This document shows positions 12,819 to 24,359 of a DNA stretch of 64,000 nucleotides, in pieces. The translations under genes were made by a program, and so were the position numbers. The stretch's first letter is position 1, and the number at the start of each line of letters is the position of its first letter. The notes under the pieces were generated by a model. It worked only from the letters and a program-made list of their open reading frames with translations. It was not told the origin of the DNA and ran no database searches. Source of the stretch: Henckelia pumila (Eukaryota; Streptophyta; Magnoliopsida; Lamiales; Gesneriaceae); the NCBI RefSeq assembly GCF_033568475.1, contig NC_133123.1, forward strand, positions 105,587,228 through 105,651,227, given 5' to 3'.

Positions 12819-12823
12819 CGTTC

Positions 12824-14184
12824 TCTCTTGGGTTCGGAATTGTTTAAGATGGCAAAGCGTTGGAATCTTGTGCTTCCAACTTATTGATTGCAGTGGCTAG
12901 CTGTCCCATCTGGTTATTCAAGTTCTGGATGCTTGCTCGGTTTTCTGTTGGAAAGACAGAGTATTAGGTTCAAGATCCTTAACTATATTTTCGAGGAACT
13001 CACCTGACGCTGGGATCTGAGGACGCTGTTGTTGTTGAGGATACGGTGGCCTATAAGCTTGATTGTGCGATGGTTCCTGAGGTCCAGGTTGATTTGCCTG
13101 AGGGTTTCCGTATCTCAGATTTGGATGATCCTTCCAACCAGGATTGTATGTGTTGGAATATGGATCATACTTCCGCTTTGGTGGTCAAGGAAATCCGCCA
13201 GTAGCATTAACCTGTTCGACCGATTCCTCTTGCAGTGTGGGACACATATCAGTAGCATGTCCCACTACAGCGCAAATACCACATGCCTTTGCAACTTGTC
13301 CATTTTTACAGCCATTTGACGCACAAGAGACGTCAATTCAATCAATTTTTGTTCAAGAGAAGAGACATTTACCTCGCTATTCTTCCTTGGTGCATGATCA
13401 ATTCTATTGGTGTCAAATTGCTAAAAATTGACAGCCATATTCTCAATCAAGTTCCTTGCTTGTACTGGAGTTATATCCACAAAGACTCCTCCACTGGCCG
13501 CATCTAACATACTCATGTCATGAGGTAACAAACCTTCATAGGTATATTGAATTAACAAGTTTTCACTTATCTGATGTTGCGGCAGCTAGCACAAATCTTT
13601 TTGAACCGCTCCCAGTATTCATGAAGTGATTCCCCTGTGTATTGCTTGATCCCATAGATTTCCTTCCTGATGTTTGCTGCTCTGAAAGCTGGGAAGTACT
13701 TCTCCAAAAAAATTCTTTTCATCTCAGTCCAAGTCGTGATGGATCCAGAGGGTAAATAATACCGCCAATCTTTTGCAACACTCTTCAAAGAGAAAGGAAA
13801 GACCCTCAGTTGTATTTTCTCCTCTGTCACTCCATAGGGTTTCATACTTGTGCAAACTACATGGAATTCCATCAAGTGCTTGTTAGGGTCCTCACCGGCA
13901 AGACCATGAAAATGTAATAAGTGAATTAATCCAGATTTAAGCTCAAAAGTAGCATTATTTTCTAGAGTAGGAAAAGTAATGCATAAAGGTTGTTGGTTTG
14001 GATCAGGAGTGCCCAATTGTTTAAGGCTCAGATTTGCGTTTTCAGCCATTTTGTGCTCAAGAACTTCAGTACGAATCACTTCCTCTTCCTGTTTCCTACG
14101 TACTTCTCTCCTACGCCTGTGCAGAGTTCTTTCAATCTCCGGGTCGTAGGAGAATTCTTCTTCAGAAGAGTCACCTGAAATCAT
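12824..14184 (-). pseudogene. Athila gag (outer element), decayed
   Basis: The minus-strand protein starts at about 14184 (MISGDSSEEEFSYDPE) and carries the Athila Gag core: GLAGEDPNKHLMEFH, FPFSLKSVAKDW, FLEKYFPAFRAANIRKEI and GESLHEYWERFKK. A frame break near 13567 is followed by recognisable residues in another frame (DMSMLDAASGG, NLIENM). A CCHC knuckle (CGICAVVGHATDMC) lies at about 13243-13284. The gag tail ends at the chromovirus TSD and resumes as the protease linker left of 3818, so the two halves were once one frame. Confidence 0.88.
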
Positions 14185-14270
14185 GAACGACAGAGAAAAG
14201 CTAGAAACAAAGAAAAGAAAAGAAAGTGAGATTAAACAAAAATAAAAAGAACACAATAAATTAAACATAT

Positions 14271-14289
14271 TTCCCTGGAAGTGGCGCCA
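14271..14289 (-). other. Athila primer-binding site, tRNA-Asp-like
   Basis: The minus strand reads TGGCGCCACTTCCAGGGAA just inside the LTR. It resembles the tRNA-Asp complement used by Athila/Tat elements, with a few changed bases. It fixes the orientation of the outer element. Confidence 0.7.
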
Positions 14290-14294
14290 AAATT

Positions 14295-15629
14295 TGGTAA
14301 CTCTTAATCGTGTCACGTCAAAATTACCCTACTCAACTCAGATAAATAAGATATGTAGTAGTGAGAGTAGGGATCGTTCCCACGAGGAAAGAGAAATTTA
14401 ATGTGTTCTAAAATAAAATAAAGGGGGTTTGGAGTTTGAGATTAACTACTAAAAATTTAAAAACAATATGTAATGGATTTCTATAAACTATCATGCAAGA
14501 TTTAATTATAACGAACTAATCAATGAGAAACAAGTCTTGGTATCGGTCGACTACACCCTTGAAATTATCCATTCAATCATCGATTACCTACAAATAATTA
14601 ATTCTATCGAATATTCATCATTGAAAATTACATTTTTGTTTCACCTTAATCTTATTTAACTAGACATAAGCGTTCTACGTTAACCCTTACCAATAAATTA
14701 ACCCAATACAAGCGATTATATTTAAATCCACGATAGCATGCAAACTAGTGAAACTAACGAATCTAGACAACACAAACACAAGCGGATGTATTTAGCCTAG
14801 TCAATTGTTGTCCCTACAATTTAATAGATTCACAAGCAGAAAATATCAATCATAGTTGCTTCGCAAAATATTTTATTCAAACAATTACGGATTTGAATTC
14901 TAATTTAGCAGTAGATTGTATAGCGAAATCCTAGGGTGATCAATCCAAAAATCTCACATACAAGCATGAAATAAAACAGAACAACTTTTGATACTCGATA
15001 AGAATTAAACAATGAAAATAAAAAATCTCATAAATAAACAAAATCAAGGGCTTTTCTTCCTCAACCAAGTTCTAAGGTTTAGCCACAACGATTCATGAAA
15101 AACCGAAGAAAAATCAATAAAAAAGAAAAAATTGTAAGAAAAGATAGAACACAAAACCTAGCCGCCCAAGAAAACTTCAAAGTCTAATAATGATCTAAGA
15201 AAAACGGAATAAAAGACCTAATAAAGGCTAGAGTCCAAAATAAAAGAGTTTCCAAAATTAAAAATTCCTCTTCCCGAACAGACCCGCTCGCTCGATTGGT
15301 AAATATTGACCGATCAAGCGAGCCAAAATTTCAATGCCTACTGCTTTCAATCTTCACACGGCCGCTCGATTGGTAGAGTTTTGCGGATCGAGCGGCCAAA
15401 GAACTGTCCAAATCTTCTTTTTTTCTTCGCATGACCTTGCATCATTTCCCTTGATCCAAGGTTCCGTCCATATGTCCTTCAAAACATACAACCTAAACAA
15501 CAAAACCTGGAAACAAATCATGTAGATACAAAATATGAAATACGAACAAAATACATAATTAAAACACATAAATGAATGCAAAACAACAACTGAACGACAT
15601 TAAAATATGCAACACAAACACAACTATCA
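14295..15629 (-). repeat. 5' LTR of the outer Athila element
   Basis: On the minus strand this runs from TGATAGTTGTG at 15629 to ...GAGTTACCA at 14295, six bases before the primer site. The tail has the conserved gypsy LTR wording TCGTGGGAACGATCCCTAC. Its layout parallels the solo LTR at 48009-49731. It contains two palindromic motifs, one at 15286-15324 (arms GCTCGCTCGATTGGT / ACCGATCAAGCGAGC) and one near 15360-15397. The right boundary is inferred from the TGATA start and is less certain than the left. Confidence 0.75.
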
Positions 15630-15641
15630 AATAGAATTTAA

Positions 15642-16451
15642 TGTGAAGACACGTTGAATAGACAATTTAAGGCGCTCCTAGTACAGATATTCAGAATATA
15701 TTATCGCATCTCACAGATCAAGGACTGATATCTGACACCAAAGATGTTTCCTACCGTTGACAGAAGACAAAAAGACGTTGGAGAAGCTGATATAAATATC
15801 AGAGCTTATCAAGAAGAAAAGATAGAGTTATGCTTACAAAGATTTGCATACTTGAGCACTTGAAACCACTTCTCGAATACTCGAGTGCTCACTCAATCCT
15901 TCGCTCAAAAGCATATCCAATCTATAAAGAGATCTTTTCAAGGATTACTCAAATCCAAGCTGTTGTTTGAAGAACACTATCTGCCACAAGGATTTGAGAT
16001 TCTAAGCCTTCAAGAAGCTTAGAGATTTATCATCATCAACTGAAAAAAGTTTGATAAGAACTTGGAATCTTATTAGTGTGAATCTAGGAGTTCCATCTTG
16101 GGCATTTGACAAGTCCTAACTTGGATCGGGTGTATTGCAAGACGTTGTAATAACCAAAGTTTTCTAGTGTATCCTTCCCGTGAGGAAGAAGGGGTGACGT
16201 AGGAGATTGAGCTCCGAACATCCATAAACATATATGTGCTTATTTACACTACTGCATTACACTATTTCTTCATTATCATCTAGTTTAGTGAGAGCTGTTT
16301 CCACAATACTCTAAGTAGCTCTTATATATCTAGAAAGTTAAAAGAAAATTGGTTGAGTGAACTAACATTTGCTCAACCATATTGCATTAGAGTTACAGAT
16401 TTTATTAGTATGTATTCACCCCCCCTCTACACACACATTCGATCCCCAACA
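15642..16451 (+). repeat. SIRE-like copia LTR, solo or truncated
   Basis: The right end (ACACACATTCGATCCCCAACA) follows a run of C and T, as in LTRs of SIRE/Maximus-type copia elements. Internal wording (CAAAGTTTTCTAGTGTATCC, GAAGAAGGGGTGACGTAGGAG) is shared with the LTR fragment at 40741-41700. No primer site follows. The 7-bp GAATTTA flanks it on both sides (15634-15640, 16452-16458), but one extra base separates the left copy from the TG start. The left edge could instead be a truncation caused by the neighbouring Athila insertion. Confidence 0.65.
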
Positions 16452-18057
16452 GAATTTATATTCAACTCATTGCACCCTTTTTATTATTTTGTCTAGATTA
16501 AGTAAAATAATTAAATATTGAGCATTAATTACAGTCTCTGTGGGATCGATACTTGGTCTCATTGTCCATTTACTATTTCTTGACCTAGTCCACTTGCTAG
16601 ATTTATTCATAACCAAAATTTGTAGGTCACCCCTCTTTATAGGCAACGATCGGACTTCGGAGCTTTTGATCTCTCTATCAGAGCTTCCGATCTCTATCCA
16701 CCAAACGTGTGTCCTTGATTGGACAACACACTGCTTTCGACGGAGTTCAGACCTTTCGGACTGGGGTTCGGAGCTGCCAATCTATGTAACATCAACTCAC
16801 CAATCAGAAAACCCATACTTTCTTATCCAAAGATGATCGGACCTTCCGATCTTGAGTTCGGAGCTTCCGAACTCACCCTCTACCTCTGAAGTACAACGCT
16901 GCTTTCCGAACTGGTTCGGTTCTTCTGAACTACTCTTCGGAGCTTTTGAACTGTCCAATAATTTGATGTTCTTGGAACCATTTTGGATCATTCCGAATCC
17001 GTATTTCAACTCCTTAAACCCACTTAGGAACCCTTAATCATGTTTAGATGATTTATTAACTTAATTAAGAGTTGGACTACTGCAGGGTTTTCCTATGATC
17101 CTATTCAAAATCTCCTCTTTCGAGTGTCGGATTTCAAATAAATTTAACATTCAATCTATGACAGTAAATTGAGAGCATTAAAATCCAGAAAACACAATTA
17201 AACGTAAGGAAATCAATCACATAAATCAAAAAGTCATAGAAATCATCTCAAATAAGCTATGTCATTCCTCTTGAAATCAAAATTTAGTTCATAATGAAAA
17301 AGAAACAAAAAAAAGACATATTTATGAGTCTAGACATCAAACTTAAAAAATGGAAGAGAAAAGAGAAAGAATAGCGGAGCCAAATCCACGTCTCTGTCCC
17401 CATATTCAGCGTTTTTCATATTCACAATCAATCTTTCTTCCAATTCCTTACTTTGAACGTGTCGTTCTCTATCAATTCGTCTCTCTTTTGTGTCGTGATG
17501 TGTTGTGTGTGTGAGTTCTTTGTCTCCCCTTCTCCTCCTTGTAGGTTAGATTCTTTCTTTTATAAATCTTGAAGCCCGATAAATAAATTCCAACAAGTTC
17601 GGTCTTTTGAATTGCGAAAACTCTTTTTTTTCTTCATATTTCCGCATAGGATCAGTGCCTAGGCGCTAAGATATTGTGCCTAGGCTCTTCTTCTTCGCAC
17701 GCATCGGCGCCTAGGCACCAAAAATTTAGCGCCTAGGAGCTACCCTCACGCTCCAACATCATCCTATAAGTGCCTAAAAGTTGCGCCTAGGCGCCACTAC
17801 TTCACACCTTCTTCTTATCCCGACGCTTAAGCACCTCATCTTGGTGCTTAGGCTCTTTCTTTTTGCTCCAAAATCATATCTTAATTCCCTTCAACCGGCT
17901 TTGCATCATCAACACTCCTCTTTTCATGCAATTTATCTATTTTTTCCACTTCCTGCATACTACGTAAGCACCACCAAAATACGCATAATACCTTTCAATT
18001 TATAATAAAATCCAAGCCAAATCGTATATTAATTAAGTGCATAAATTGAACTTATCA
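16452..18057. repeat. Stacked fragments of Athila/Tat-like LTRs
   Basis: 16459-16620 looks like a plus-strand gypsy LTR end (CTGTGGGATCGATACTTGG) followed by a decayed primer region. 16645-16960 holds repeated short palindromes built on TTCGGAGCTTCCGAA. 17080-17160 matches 48500-48560 in the solo LTR (TTTTCCTATGATC, CAAAATCTCCTC, GATTTCAAATAAAT). 17645-17800 holds repeats of GCGCCTAGGCGC. The stretch ends with ACTTATCA at 18057, the reverse of the TGATAAGT start of this LTR class. I could not resolve exact junctions. No gene seen. Confidence 0.6.
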
Positions 18058-18670
18058 TGTATATTGTCATGTTTATGTATGCGGCATATGCATACCATGT
18101 TGATCATGTTATCCCCTGGATATAGCCAATTGTGTAGGGTCACTCAGCCCTAGTTTTCTTGTATGATCTGGTACTGTATGACACTCACTGTATCAACGGA
18201 GCAACGTGTGCGGTTTTCTAAGACGGTGATAGTACAATATCGGGGTCAGTATGTCTGACACCCACTGTATCTTCGGAGCAGCGTGTGCATACCAGTGACG
18301 TCTTCAGTCTGAGCATGTTATTCTAGAGTTTAATGCTTGTTTACCATATCTTTTCATGTTACATGTATTGGATATAAAACTGTATACTCATACATTGCGT
18401 AACGAGCATTAGCGCTCACGTGCTTGTTGTTATCTCGAACACCTCATTGGATGAGCTAGTTTACATGTTTTTTGGGAGTTAGATCAATGATCAGTTGGGA
18501 ACCTAAAGCCTAGGAGTAGAGGTTAGTTAGATCATTTTATTGTATTATATTTTTTTCTACTTTGGGTTGTAATATTATTATGTTTTCATTCTTTAAATTG
18601 ACCTTGATTTATTAAGTTAATTACATGTTTAATTTTTTTGTTAGTATATGATCCAGGCCGGATCGCTACA
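18058..18670 (+). repeat. Chromovirus LTR fragment (3' end)
   Basis: This AT-rich stretch ends GGCCGGATCGCTACA, the usual terminal form of Tekay/Del LTRs. The left part is missing where the preceding LTR stack begins. Two diverged copies of a ~95-bp unit (GACACTCACTGTATC / GACACCCACTGTATC, each followed by GGAGCA) lie at 18180-18300. No internal region follows. Confidence 0.55.
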
Positions 18671-18755
18671 CGGCTAGTGTGAGCTATATCAAATGATATA
18701 TATCTAGGTTGCGCAGCAATTTACATGATCATAAAAATCAATGAATGTGCTCTAA

Positions 18756-18963
18756 GGCCCCGTTTGGTATCAAAATCTAAATCCAAATAAAAAAAACACT
18801 CTTTTTTAAAAAAAAAAATTTTTAGTTTAAGATGTTTTGATGATCATTTAAATGCTTAAAAATTATTTTTTAAGCATTTAAAACTTTTTCAAAAACCCAA
18901 AATTAAAGCTTAAATAAATACTTTTTTTTTAAAAAAAAAAGTCTTTGAAATTCAAACGGGCTT
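18756..18963. mobile_element. PIF/Tourist-like MITE upstream of the BPA1-like gene
   Basis: About 208 bp, starting GGCCCCGTTTGGTAT and ending in the imperfect inverse CAAACGGGCTT, flanked by TAA on both sides (18753-18755, 18964-18966). The centre is a hairpin built on AAATGCTTAAAAA / TTTTTTAAGCATTT. It has no coding capacity. It lies about 240 bp upstream of the start codon and may fall within the promoter. Termini and TSD suit the PIF/Harbinger class, but the TIR match is imperfect. Confidence 0.6.
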
Positions 18964-19205
18964 TAATTGAGATATAAGCCCTAAAAAAGTAAAAAGGAAA
19001 AAAAAAATAAACGATAAGCTGTTTTCGGAAAAACCAAAGAAAGAGCTATTCTAATGTTTGAAACTCGAGAATTAACGGAACGTGCGTAGCACGCGCCCCT
19101 AAATTATGCTCTAATATTCTTCAGGCAAAAAAATTATAACTTTAAGGGAAGAGAAGGCTTATTATACAACTTGTCAACGCTTTTGGCTTTCCTTAAACTG
19201 CTATC

Positions 19206-22200
19206 ATGCCGGTGAGTCGCGCATTCGGTCTCCTTAATTCTTTTACAATCGATTTTTCCCATATCTTGATCCGTGTTTCTAGTTTGGTTTTTTTTTTAAA
19301 TTTTGTGTGGTATCCTTGGGTTTTGATTTGGATTCATTAGGATTTTTTTCCCCATATTTGTGACATTGTTCAGCGAATTCAATTGCTAGTGCATCTGTAT
19401 TCTCTACCTACCTCGAGATTCGATGATTTTTTTTTTAGAAATAGATTTGATGAATTTTGACTCTGGAAATTATGTAGATTTTTATTCATGTGTTGGACTT
19501 AATTTTGAAATATTTCGTATAAATGTTGTCTGCATTGTGACGATGAGTCCAGTTATGAACTCATAATTACATTTGTGGAAAGTAAGACTACAAAAATTTT
19601 GGGATATGCGTTCAACTGGATGAAACCAGCGGATTTTACTGTAACTATCTCATCTTTGATTCATATGGCTGTGATCTTTATCAGGTTGTTATCATCTTCA
19701 GTTGCCATGTGATAGCTTTCGAGTTTCAAGTATTTTAAGCTGTTGGTATTGAGGGAGTTCATGTTTCTTGGCTTTGAAGTTAGTAAATTTTTCTGGCCAA
19801 TTTAAAACTAATTGGATAATGCTTTAGGCTTTAGCAACTAATCTGCTGGCTTCTTTTAGCTCGTTTTTTTTTTTTTTACCAATAGTAGAGACTCTTAACT
19901 TTATAGTATTGTATGGTATAAATGGTAATTTTTCTTAGATTATGTTTGTGAAATGACATTGTTGTGAAGTTGAATGTGAAGATGGAGGCTTCTCCCTACA
20001 TTAGAGTCAGAAGTTTGAGCGCTTCAGTTGATAAGCACTAGAACAAAATTGGAGATGCTGCCAAATATAGTGTGGCAAGCTTTCTGTTGTTGAGCCAAAC
20101 TATATTGACACAAATTTAGTTAATTTAAAACGTGTGTGGCTCTTAATCAGATCTTGATGGCCATCCTTGTTCTGTTTTCTTACTCACAGCTTTTGAATCA
20201 TCTAGCAAAGAGCACTATAACGAATGTAGGCACACTTCTGCTTTCAAAATTTATGCTAAATGTTGGAAAAGCTTTCCGCTACTTGAAAGTTGATATCAAG
20301 ATGTCTTTTGAGCAATTAGTGCTCATATTCATTTGAATTAATTGTTGTTAGAAGGGCTTGCATAGACCTATGATATACTACACTTGTTCTTCATAAGTTT
20401 TGGGAACAAGCATAAATATTGTTACTGTTACATAATTTTTGCCGAATTCTCATCGAAGATAACATGGAGAATCAATTATTCTTATTGTGATCAGCTGTCT
20501 TTTCGCATGCTTGTTGTGTGAAATTTGCCATCACTAAGCATCAAAGCAGAAATCATTTGAATTCTATCTCACTTATAATGGCGTTTTGGTTAAAGCATGC
20601 AATTGTAGCATAGTAGTTTTCCTTCTATTCAAAGGCTTGAAAATTTCTTAAAAGTATATTCATATTTATAATGCTTACTTCACTTTATGTCCTAGGTAAC
20701 GACTGTCAAGGTCAGCAATCTCTCTTTAGGGGCATCCGAGCGTGATGTTAAAGAGTTCTTTTCATTCTCCGGTGATATTGAATATGTTGAGATGCAAAGG
20801 TTAACATGAAGTTGTTTAGTCTTTGTTGTCACTACATATATTAACTGATTAACATGTATTTTGAAGTCTTCCTGTGCTAATACCGAGGTCAATCATGTTT
20901 TATGCTTATACAGTGATACAGAACGCTCACAAATTGCATTTGTTACCTTTAAGGACACCCAGGGAGCAGAGACTGCGATTCTACTTTCGGTGATTTGTTC
21001 AAGTCCTTTATATTTGACTCTTGATTTCGATCTTAACCAATTTTCCGAGCACTAAATATGGGAAGTAATTAGGGGTTTATTCCCCATTTTCAATTTTTAA
21101 TTTTTTTTGATTGGTTTATCATTCTTATTCAGTCTTGATCAAATGAAAAATACTTGATACTTATTCTCAGTCAAGATTAATGACGTGGTGGCAGAGCATG
21201 TGAAATGTTTGAATTATGACAGACGGCATACTTCAATGCTATATATGGATCAGACCGCTATAAGAGATCCCACTGGCATAGAAACATACATCAATAAATG
21301 ACAACATACTACTAATTTAGCTGTGAACGTACATCATAAGATTTCTATTCTACATAAACAGAAATAGTCATTTTTGTTTCTTCAGTTGCTCTGGTGCAAC
21401 AATGTCTTGACCAGAGATCTTATGTTCAGATATGTTAGCTTTGTGAACTTGAAGAGATTTATGTTTTTGTTGGAACTCGGAAGGAATAATACTTGTTTTC
21501 TAAGTGTCAAACCCAAAAACTGTCATCAAGGGATCACCGTTATGCTATTTAACTTGAGATCTGTAATTTGATTCCTGTTTCTTTCTTCCTTACAACTGTT
21601 TTCCAGAATCTCATTTATGAAAAGCTTTTCAGGTCAATGAGAACCATTCAAAGGGAGTTTATTCTTTTTTCCAATATCGCATACTTCGTTTCCCAATGCT
21701 AATGGATTGCATGGTCAATTTGTCTAGCATTACCCATAATTATTCTCTCGAACTGTCTTTTTTTATTCTCTAGTGAAGCTCCATAGTTTGATAGCATCTA
21801 AGTGCCATGACAGTTGGCTCAATTCTAGATATTGCCTTTATTATTATATATTTTCATTTTGCAACAAATGTAATCTTTGGCTAGTTGATAGTGGATTTCT
21901 CCCAATGATAATGTTAAGATCAAAATGTAACCCAAAGGTAAAGGATAAGTGTTTATGTCAATTTTTTGGGTGTATAACTTGACAATGCATGTGATAAATT
22001 TTCCAAGTTATTTTCAGGGGGCTACCATCATTGATATGACTGTGACTGTAACCCTGGATCCAGATTATAAACTTCCTCCTGCTGTTTCTGCACCACTTCA
22101 TGTAAAGAATTCTTTATCTAGTTTATGTTTGCAAGTATATGGAAAGTACTGAATTCTTTATCTAGTTTATGTTTACAAGTATATGGAAAGTACTCTTAGC

Positions 22201-22799
22201 AAATACTACCTTCAATTGAGCAGACATCTAGTAAAAAAACTGAAGGTGGAGCTGAAGCTGCTTTGAGAAAGGCAGAAGATGTTGTCAGTACCATGCTTGC
22301 GAAGGGTTACATCTTAGGCAAAGAATCCATTAACAGTGCGAAGTCTTTTGATGAGAAGCACCAATTGACTTCTACAGCTACTGCTAAAGTTGTTTCGCTT
22401 GATAAAAAAATTGGGCTGTCTGAGAAGATTAATATGGGTACTTCAATTGTGAATGATAAAGTTCGCGAAGTAGATGAAAAACTCCAAGTTTCTGAGAAAG
22501 CAAAGTCTGCATTCTCTGCTGCAGAACAAACAGTTAGCAATGCTGGATCTGCTATTATGAAGAACCGGTACGTACTTACAGGTGCTACATGGGTGACTGG
22601 TGCCTTTAATAGAGTGACAAAAGCAGCCGGGGAAGTAGGACAAAAAACAAAGGAGAAAGTGATGACAACTGAAGACGAACAGAGAAGAAGAATGGTGGAC
22701 GAGTATGCCCAAATTCATTTGTCGGAGTCTCCTAAAGCCTCTGATTCGGGAGAGTATCCTCCTTCCAAGCCTGCTCCTGCACAAGGTTTGATTCTCTGA
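19206..22799 (+). CDS. BPA1-like: BPA1-like RRM protein (binding partner of ACD11 family), five exons
   Basis: Coding exons: 19206-19211, 20696-20799, 20914-20989, 22018-22101 and 22224-22799, giving 281 aa. All four introns are GT-AG, and phases join without a stop. The first coding exon is just ATG CCG before GTGAGT. Residues 3-90 form an RRM (VKVSNLSLGASERDVKEFF; SQIAFVTFKDTQGAETA), followed by a C-terminal region typical of the family (ATWVTGAFNRVTKAAGEVG). Arabidopsis BPA1 binds the sphingolipid-transfer protein ACD11 and affects cell death and immunity; that role here is inferred from family. The last exon is rich in Lys, Glu and Ala and probably helical. It is the clearest host gene in the window, with no transposon inside its introns that I can see. 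Confidence 0.92.
22107..22194 (+). repeat. 44-bp tandem duplication in intron 4 of the BPA1-like gene
   Basis: Two 44-bp copies (22107-22150, 22151-22194) starting GAATTCTTTATCTAG differ at one base (G/A). The first copy begins six bases after the exon 4 boundary, so the intron grew by a recent duplication without touching the donor. Confidence 0.95.
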
Positions 22800-24359
22800 T
22801 TGCTGCTTCAGTGAGTACTTTCACGATTCTCGGGGCTTGCGATTCTTGGGTCTTGCAATTATAATTTGTAGTTCTTATAATCAGTGAAAGTGGCCGAATC
22901 TGGATAAGTATTTCATCTGTTTATCGCGAGAGTGTACTTTATTACGCATTCATCAAATCTTTGAAAAAGGTGAATCTGAAAAATGTACTGTATTACGTGT
23001 TGAAGTTCATCATTTCAGCATCTTGTTTGTAGCTTACAAATATATTCTAGCGAACATGCAATCTTACAATGTTATATGAAACAAATGTAACAGTACATTG
23101 AAAATATGAGCTTCAAGAATCATGATTTATGAGTTTTATTAGTTCTAAATACGCATTGTATAATTTCATGGCGTGCATTTCTGTATCTATTTATTGCCCC
23201 TGGTTGCCCTATTTAAAGTTTGATATCGTTTTATACCGTGTTTGGTTCGATTGGTACAATAATGTTGGTTATACATGCATACTTTAGTTGTCCATATCTT
23301 TATGTTTATTATTCTTATATCTATACATCATTATAATACACAAATGTTATATAATAATAATTTTTTTTATTATTTTAATGGTTGTACAAAAATACTTTTA
23401 CTGTTTTCATTAAAATTAGAAGTACAAGATGTGACGTTCAGAATTTTCATTCATGCTTATGCAAACATTTAATTAAAAGAAAAAAGTCGAATACCTCCTT
23501 TTTTTTCTTTTTTTTTTTTCTTTTGTATAAACATATGTAGAGTTCTCGTAAGTATAATATATAATTATTAAATTAAATTCATTCAATTGCAACCAAGTGA
23601 CTCAAAAATTCCATTACTCAAAAATTGAATATAATCTCCTTGAACAAAAAGATGCTCAAATTCAACTATCACATCGGTTCTTGATAGAATCGGTGGAGTA
23701 TTTAGAAAAAGGATTGACTAAATACTCACAACTAATTCTTCTTTACAAATTGATTTAGTCTGGTTAGCAACTGAACTATCTAATTTTCTAGTGTCAATAT
23801 CAATTTGACTAACAAAAATATATACAAAATGAAGATTAACTTACAGATGGAACAATTCAAATTGGTTTGTGAATGCAAAATCTAAAGGCTAACTAAATGT
23901 AAAGAACACAAAGTTTGTTTTTGGATGTTCGGAGAATAGAATAACAAGAATACTTTGAACTTTACAAGCAGTTTGCAAAATTCCAGTTTAAGTTGGACTG
24001 AACACAGCCAAACTAATACTCAACTTAACAAAGAACAATATATAAACTGTCTTGAATACAATGAATCTACGACGTAAATTCCTGGCACAAATGATCTTTA
24101 ATTATTATGTGACGTCTCTCACGACGTCACTAACTTACATGCTCTTAAATAAATAAAAATATACGGAAAAGAAAATTTTGTGAAAAAATAATTTTCATAT
24201 ACTTGAAAAGAAAACATGTGCCAACAAAAGCATTATGTGATCCAAACTTTTCACGTGCTAACTAAAGAAAACTTGCACTACATAAAAACTTGTTTCAAAA
24301 CCTTAATAATAAGAACATTGTTTATCAAAAATAAAAACTCTTCGTGACATGGTTCTTAG
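22800..24359. other. Intergenic region after the BPA1-like gene
   Basis: 22800 to roughly 23100 is probably the gene's 3' untranslated region. The rest is AT-rich with a T-run at 23500-23523. At 23600-24080 some wording resembles a minus-strand copia LTR (TTGGATGTTCGGAGAATAG), too weak to classify. No gene is supported. Confidence 0.5.
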
